Assembly: GCA_011009095.1 (NCBI GenBank)
Contig: VTPC01005548.1
Location: 26,244-90,243, forward strand
Reading direction: 5' to 3'
DNA length: 64,000 nt
Source of the DNA: Ignelater luminosus
Lineage: Eukaryota > Arthropoda > Insecta > Coleoptera > Elateridae
Shown here: one piece after another, positions 56,881 to 64,000 of the stretch
How positions within the stretch are numbered: position 1 is the first letter of the stretch
Layout of the letters: each line of letters starts with the position of its first letter
Program-made: the position numbers and the translations under genes
The notes under the pieces: model-generated
Database searches by the model: none
What the model was told of the DNA's origin: nothing
What the model saw: the letters and a program-made list of their open reading frames with translations, nothing else

Positions 56881-59800
56881 TCTTTTGATTTCTCTAGAAT
56901 ATAAATGCGTAAATGCTAGAAGATTTTTTCATTTCCAATAAAGTGTAACAAAGAAAGGGATCAGCTATGTTTTCAGCTGCAATCAGCCTGATAGTGCGAT
57001 AAGTGTTACCCATCCTTGAACCTTAAGAAATATTAGTCACAGAATACAATATTACTTCAAGTTAGAAGCTTTCCACAACTAATGGTCGGCTTTAGACGTT
57101 AGAGATAGGCGAGGCACATTACCGCTTTCTCCGCGAAATTGCAAAAGCAATAAATTGAATTTGACCGATATAACAAAGTAAAGTAAAACTCGTAAACGCT
57201 TTGCAGTATCGAGATTTCTCACTTAAGAAAGAAATAATAAGAAAATAAAAAGAAAATTCTTACAACAACCGAAATTTGCTTCTCAAATGAAAACTTATCT
57301 AAAACATATTAGGTGCAGTCAGTAATGTTACCCCTCGATTACAAAACATGTATATGAATGCCCTTTAGACTTTGCAATTCTTTTTCAATTCAAGGCAAAG
57401 ATAGAAAGTTCAAGCAGCGCATGCGATAGAGCAACTTTCATGCAAAACAAGAAAATAGACCTAGAAGTATTCATGATGCAATTTCTGTGCAATTATAGTA
57501 ACTTTTTTATTCACGATTTATATTGCACATTGTTTGTGGTCGTTTTCCTTAACCACAAAAATTGTAATTGCAAAACGTTTGTTATAATTTCTTGGAGGAA
57601 TTGAAACTGTTTGATGTCGAATCTTAAAATAACAGTAAGGGATACGAAAACAGTTAATAATAGAAAAGTTATCTGTTGTTTACCGGCAGCGGCGTTCTTA
57701 CTTTTCAAAAAACTTCACGGCTTACTAAATATTTAAAACTACAATCATGCATAAAGCTCGATAATTTAATACAGAATATGAAAACAACGTTTTTGCGATT
57801 GCCCTTTGTTTTACTACGAGATAAAACCCGAAGACAAACTTTTTTCAATTCAATTGAATAATAGTTCGTTCGAAACACTTTAGATTGTGTAGAGTTAATC
57901 CTCTATTCGTAAAAGTTCAAAGAACGCCGTGCGTAGTTTCGTAACAGATCTACAACAGTTATTGCTTTTGTTAAATAAATGATATTTGTTAGGAGAAGAA
58001 GCGAAAAGGGACATGTTTTATAGCTTCACTACTTTTATATATTTACTCCTTTTGATTACGTTGTTAGGTGCGAAAGGATGTTTCTCGATTTTACATTACA
58101 TCCAACCATCTTCGTAGTGTCATACCACAGGAAATAAACTTTTAGGTGTTACATTTAACTTTTCTTTTGCTTTTTTATGTTTATATGTTTTTATAAATTT
58201 GAACATTAAAATTATGACTCGTACCCTAGATTAACAACATAGGTTTGAGAAGTTGAGTTTCATCTATTTTAAAGTGTACTGTTTCCAAGTGAAAAATCCC
58301 TTACATAACCGCTAATTATGAGAATACCTATGTAAATTAAGTTCTATAGAAAAATAAGGCGTTTTACAATAATCATCTGAAAATTGCCGATAGTCAAAAA
58401 ATCATAAAGTTATTTTGCTCAAAAGCAGTGCATGTTACAATAAAACACAAGAAGAAATTTCCCTGCTATTTAGATTAAGTCTAAATTTCAAAACTAATTA
58501 AATTATCTATTTTTTCAGTGGTGTAACATGTTTTTTACATCATCCTTAAGATTCACTCTGTATACCAGCAGATGCAAAAGAGTTAGTTTTTGGGTTCACA
58601 GATATTTCTGTTTTATCTAGCATCATATTAAATGTTTATTACCTTATCTGTTGGTCTTTTCCAGACCGTACGCTGTTCAGTAATAAAATAATAATGATAA
58701 CATTTTCCGTATAACATTTTCATTGTTATAATTCCAATATACTAACAATAATTTTTTTGTTTGTAATATTAAGAGAAGTTTATCGTTCAGCTTTCATTGT
58801 TTGTAAAATAAAACGAATTCTTATATTCAATGCCAAACAGAAAAACTGCTCATTATGTTTCAATGTGAAACGAAAATTGGAACAAAAGAAATTTGTTTTT
58901 CTTCGGGTAAATATACAATATAACAACACTGTGAGTAAGGTAAGCTCTTTTTCCTCTGATTTACATAATAAAACCCAAGTTATTTCTATTTATTGAAAAA
59001 ATAAAAAAATTTGAATAGTAAATAGGAATAAATGAAATCGCTGAAGATGTGAATTAATAAGTTTCAAAGGACAAAGCAACTTAAAATAAATATTTTTTGT
59101 TATTACCAGAAAAGAATTACAGAGAGAATATTTTCGCTCTGATCTAGAATTTTAAAACGGTCTCAAAGTGAATGAAAACTTACCACTCTACATACATAAT
59201 ATGGAAGCTGTAGCTCGTAGAGAAATTGAATAAGATTGACTCACCTGAAAATAAAAATACATGTAGTGGTAAAAATTCCATTAAATAGCATTGTCTTTTA
59301 AATTAATGTTTATATTTATATTCGTAACCATATTAATTATTATATATCTGGTATACCTCAAAACTAAGTTACACAGCAACCATAACAAATGTTCTTTTAA
59401 GGGCTTTTAATAAATAACTAGATATGTGAATCAATATCAATTCTCATTAGAAACGAACTTTATAACGTTGGCGTTAATACGTAAATTATTATAACACATT
59501 TTAAGCTCCATTTGTGACACCTGTCTAATTACATTAAATTGTTGCTGACAGAACTCAACTTAATCAAAGAGAAGTTGTTGTCGATCAAATATACGCTTGG
59601 TTTAGTTTAATCTGTTTGATAAAGGAATAGCTAAGGTTTATATGTGATTATACAAGCGTATTAAACATATAGAAGCTTCATTAGTCTGTGATGCCGGTTT
59701 TATAGATGTATGGAAATCTCGTCTGCTTTAGAGAGGTGTGTAATATGAGAACAATGGCAAAACTTAATGGGTATTACATTACACAGGTTAGAACGTTTCT

Positions 59801-60360
59801 TCTTGGTTTCTACCGTTAGACTTGTATTTATTTAATTATTAACATCTCAGATTTACAATTATTTTTTCCCACTGCATTGCATTTTTGCTGATAGAATACT
59901 ACACAAGTACATATCAGTTAATTAGATTAATTCATATAAAATTAAATGAAAATTACAAAACCAACAATTTCTTGCTTAATGAAATCGGTTTAAAGAAATC
60001 TATTTTACTATCAAAATCTATTTGTTTATAGATCCATAGGAAGTTATGGTGTAATCTGAAGATGCGATATCTACAATATATGAAAGAAAGAAATTAATCT
60101 GTTAGTGTTATAACGTTCTTTATTAGAAGTGTATTCTTTTAAAAAACGTGTACGAAAATTCTCTACTAGGTCTGTGAGAGCAACCATTTATCTGTTAGTG
60201 CAAGCCGTTTTATTTCCTTCGTCTACGTTTCCGTTATTGATTAAAGAAGCCAAATACATTTATTAATGATCTCCAATTGTTGATTATTTATTAGTTTGTA
60301 TCTTACAAAGCAGCATTTCTCGATCTTCTGTGCCTTGAGGAGTAATATGAGACCTTTCCA
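56881..60360. other. no gene recognised
   Basis: AT-rich. Frames of 61-79 codons at 57511-57861 and 58757-58996 carry no motif. No repeat ends were found. Confidence 0.5.
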
Positions 60361-60363
60361 TTT

Positions 60364-60560
60364 TATATATATAAGCAGTACCTCTAGCTATTAGCTGTTA
60401 CCAGTTTCTACGCGTTCATCACTTCATCACTGCAACTTCTCACAACCTGCAGTCCCTTTCAGTGTTTCAGTTACGAAAACATCGCCTAGAGAAACTCGGT
60501 GGCATTAAGTTTGCCTTCATCAAATCAAGAAATCTAAATCTAGGAAAATATGGATTTCTG
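60364..60560 (+). promoter_or_regulatory. candidate TATA promoter with first-exon-like segment
   Basis: TATATATATAAGCAG at 60364-60378 is followed about 35 nt later by CCAGTTTC (arthropod initiators resemble TCAGT). Then comes roughly 120 nt of clearly less AT-rich sequence, and a splice-donor-like AAG/GTATAA near 60560. The segment lacks an ATG frame of any length; the ATG at 60549 hits a stop within four codons. Suggestive only, and no downstream exon is visible. Confidence 0.22.
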
Positions 60561-63500
60561 AAGGTATAAATCTTTGAATAATCCATAGCATAGCTTAGTC
60601 CTGGGAGAGTCTGATTAAACAAACTTGCGTTAGTATAGATTTGAACTCTTGCACTTTAGAAAATTAAATGTATTTAGCTACTATTTACTTTAATAAAGCA
60701 TGAATATACAGTCTCTAATTTGATTAAGATTGAATTCACAGATGTCAATGCTATTCGAGATTGGCTCTTAGAAATTTGTACCTTGATGGATGTAAGTTTA
60801 AGTTCCATCTGCAATCGAAGGCAAAATAAATAATAATAAGCCAATGTTGTGTTGCCATCCAAAGTTAGCTCATGGCAAGAGTAACCTTTAGCAGAAACTA
60901 CCTAAAGGGTAATCAAACAAAGTTGTCCAAATCTTACAGAAAATCTCCAGCAAATGTACAACAGGAAGGTTTAATAAAAAAGGCAAAACCGTTAATTTTC
61001 TTTACTTTTCCTTCCCTTTTATATCTTTTGAAGAGCCTCATGAAAAGATGCTCGAAAATACTTAACATCACGCTTCTCATTTTAAACTGCTCACGATCTC
61101 AGATTAAGATATCCTAAGATAACGTTTGTCTTACTGGGATACAAGATTTAAGAGCAAACTAGAACATTTCGGTGGATAATTGACGATTTCCATGATAGCG
61201 TTTGCAGCAGGAAGAAATTCTTGAAGAGAGACGGCATCGGCAGGCTGAAAGCAAATGAAGAAGTCTAACGGAGAGTTCAAAAATTTAAAACCTAAAATTG
61301 TCGAATGTTGAAATACAACATTCGCTGGAACGCTGTTTTTAAAAATGCTATTAGATTTGATGTTAGGGTTGAGGCACCACAAAACAACTGAAGATTTAAT
61401 AAAGACGGACCACCGACAGAGTAATGCAATTAAGATACACCAACATTAAGTTAGAAATTTTCTTCATTGGAAATTCTAGAGAAATTACCTTAAGGTTTCA
61501 AGTACATTGGACGTCGTATTAGAAGGAAACCTGCTTTTTCAAAAAGGATTGCCTGATGATTATTACATTTAAAGTTTGTTTAATCCAGCCATGTCACGAA
61601 TCGATCTATGGAGCTAATGTCATTCCTAGGATTTTCCATAAAGTTTCGTTTAGAGGGTATAATTCTTTTTTATTTATTTCTTCTAAGAATAACCCTCAAT
61701 CTCGTACCATTCTTAATAACTTTATTAGAAGTCCATGAGGTCCAGCAGTTTTGTGTTTTTTTTGAGACAGCCTTTTATTAGACCACTGGAATTTTTGCAG
61801 GTATTTTTCTTGTTCTGCCTGATCTTGCGGTTCTTAGACTACATAGAATCCTCTCTGGCGTCTCTTCTTTTTATGATTTAAAATAATTTTTTTACCTGAT
61901 TATTGAATCAAGTTTTACAGGCATGTATTAATTTCCAAGCTTTCCAATACAGTTTACATCAAAGAATTATCATGGATTATAATAAACTTTTAGGGTTATT
62001 ATCTCTGGAGAATAGATACTTACAAAGTTTAAACAGGTCTTAACACACCCCCCCCTCTTTAATTCAGTTCAATAGCACTATTTTATAACCTTATATAAAT
62101 GTTACATCCAAAACGTTAAAGCTAAAGTTAAGGGCACGACTGTAATAAATTGCATGGTACAACACCCAACTTATCAAATATTTAATATGCAGGAGAACTA
62201 TTTTTAACTTTTTCAGTTTAATAAATTATCACTAAAACGTAATTTAGGTAAGATAGAAATTGAAACTGAGAATACTTTATAGAGACATTTGTATTTGATA
62301 TAAGATTGAATCGTATCTGAATTTTTTGTCATTACGAACTGATATTCAGATATACATAAGTGGATTTTTTTGTAAAATGGATCAATCTCGACGATACAAG
62401 CGTGTCTGGAATTTTCCTAAAAAAATTCACTTGGAAAACGATTTTCCCGCAAATCTCATTTGCGAAGAGATTATTTAAATCATGATACCCAAATTTAATT
62501 TTTTTTTCTTGAATTTTGATTAATAAATAATAAAAATGCAAATCAAATTGTTGATAATATGAAGCCACAAAAAACTGCAGTAATTTAATGCTTTGCCAAC
62601 AGATATGCACGGTTGTTACTCTATCAAAATCCAGGGGTATTAACAATAAAACCTAGTAATCCTTGGGGAATAAGTTGCGTAATACAGAGTTAAACTAATT
62701 GGTTTCTGGGCTCCAATCAAGGAACTCACTGCACTCCTAGAAAATAGATATACGCGTACGTGACTCGGCAAAGTTGCCATTTGATACAGGTTGCACTAAT
62801 TGAAAGCGCAATTGATACAGGATAGCAGAGGTTTAGACACATTTGTTGCTTTGTGGGGTATTGTCATAAAAAATATTTTCTATTGTAATGTAACGCTTGA
62901 AAGGATGCTGTTTCATTGTATGAAATGTTAAAAGAAACTAATTTTTTGCTATATATCTCCTTCTAACCCTTTTTATAATGACATCTCATAATAAATTCTC
63001 ACGGATATGTAAAAAAAGGGGACAGAATTGATAAAAACTGGAAAGACTGTCTCATTTCCACCAGAAAATATCACTTTTACTTTATGTGTCAGACATACTT
63101 TAGTATTGTGAAGTAAGAAAAAAATTACTGTTTTTTAGTTTTATTAAAAATGTTGTTCTAAAGTCCCTGGGCTTCTAATTAATGATAATAAACTTACATC
63201 TAAATAATTTTTTGGGTAGAATAGTTTAAATACAGAGACTTAACTTAATATCTCCGTGTATAACATAATTTCATAAGGGAAGTACGAAGAAGGAAAGATA
63301 ATAAAGGTAATTTTAATTATGTATACGTTTATTTAAATTATTTTGTGTACACGTTTTAATTAAAATTGCATTACTGTATTTTAATGCAAATGAGAAAACC
63401 CGAAGCAGAAATATTTGCAGTAAATTCCTACAAAAGCTATTAGATTATAATTTTTTAATTTAAAAAAAACGAAACTGTTAAAGAATATAATACTTTCTTG

Positions 63501-64000
63501 TTTTCTTTTTTGTTTCATGCAAGGAATTTGTCTACATGGACAAAATTGATTTTCGGTTTTGTTGAAATATGGTAGTTATTAAACAAGTGTGTCGTTATTT
63601 TATCTTCTTTAATATTATTTTTGTGACAAAAATTCATTTCGCTTAATACACGTACATAAAAGACCGTTTACGTCATACTATATGATTATTTTTATTTGCA
63701 TAGCCCTTTCTCGCAAGGCTTATTTAATTGTTTTGTATTAAAATCATTTCTTTTAATTATTTTGATACACCGTGTTCGTTTTAACATTTGCTTTAGGGAA
63801 TTAGTATGGGAAATCTGAAATATGCCAAATAGTTCGTTGTCGAATAAAAGTTAGTGAAATTAATAGTTGAAATCGATAGATAAGATATTCTAACGTACTG
63901 TCCAAAACTATTACCCTTAATAACAATCCTAATTCAGAAATTACAAATTCATTAATTACTTGCAAAACATTAATTTAACAGCCGAAAACTGAAAAGTCGA
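60561..64000. other. no gene recognised; weak RT-like segment
   Basis: AT-rich. On the minus strand about 61850-61640, SQKKHKTAGPHGLLIKLLRM resembles the K.PGPDG..ELL start of a LINE reverse transcriptase, but the following sequence does not support it. Frames of 81-104 codons (60872-61117 plus; 61131-61382 minus; 62332-62646 minus) have no motif. A short C-run lies at 62047-62055. Confidence 0.4.

Noticed and set aside
61640-61850. LINE reverse transcriptase start (HKTAGPHGLLIKLL) on the minus strand
   Set aside because: Resembles the KAPGPDG motif, but neither the upstream nor the downstream sequence continues the domain.
62332-62646. 104-codon minus-strand frame
   Set aside because: No motif, and frames of about 100 codons are expected a few times by chance in 64 kb of this composition.

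Overview
This window looks like AT-rich nuclear DNA of an arthropod, most likely an insect (A+T near 70% by eye). It holds no intact host gene that I can defend. The arthropod call is an inference from repeat content: a Ginger-type element, Tc1/mariner- and pogo-type transposases, LINE fragments, small TA-flanked inverted-repeat elements, and multicopy 'uncharacterized protein' families that I remember from insect gene sets. No tRNA, rRNA, CRISPR array or prokaryotic operon structure was seen. A run of 400 N at 48340-48739 is an assembly gap.

Layout. 0.9-2.2 kb: a complete-ended Ginger-like DNA transposon with 150-bp inverted termini, a 4-bp TATA target duplication and a broken integrase. 3.2-4.5 kb: a decayed gene of an uncharacterised family (called family A here), with a second decayed copy at 49.0-50.1 kb. 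7.3-9.95 kb: a layered repeat block containing a degenerate tandem module, a perfect 30-bp-arm hairpin, a 42-bp minisatellite and an 838-bp element with about 170-bp inverted termini. 14.0-16.0 kb: a LINE interrupted by an opposite-strand mariner-like transposase. 16.6-17.2 kb: a 625-bp inverted-repeat element. 19.1 and 22.9 kb: short mariner/Tc1 C-terminal remnants. 21.05-21.63 kb: a GC-richer segment with a 162-bp direct repeat. 23.7-24.2 kb: an unusually long open frame with no homology that I recognise. 27.1-28.3 kb: a decayed gene of a second uncharacterised family (B). 32.7-33.2 kb: a decayed, protein-like minus-strand gene of unknown type. 37.2-37.8 kb: a third uncharacterised family (D). 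38.8 and 53.7 kb: short TA-flanked MITEs. 42.3-42.8 kb: a broken gene of unknown identity. 43.1-43.6 kb: a mariner-like DDE domain with a changed catalytic residue. 50.5-50.95 kb: a pogo/Tigger-like transposase remnant. 56.2-56.9 kb: a LINE RNase H remnant. 60.36-60.56 kb: a weak promoter/first-exon candidate.

The genes here do not work together as a pathway. The window reads as intergenic or intronic DNA built from successive transposon insertions that then decayed. The most unusual content is the co-occurrence of three unrelated, apparently multicopy gene families of unknown function (A, B, D) among ordinary transposons, plus two decayed genes (32.7-33.2 and 42.3-42.8 kb) that look strongly protein-coding but match nothing I can name. 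Family names A, B and D are local labels. Similarity statements rest on remembered family patterns and were not searched.
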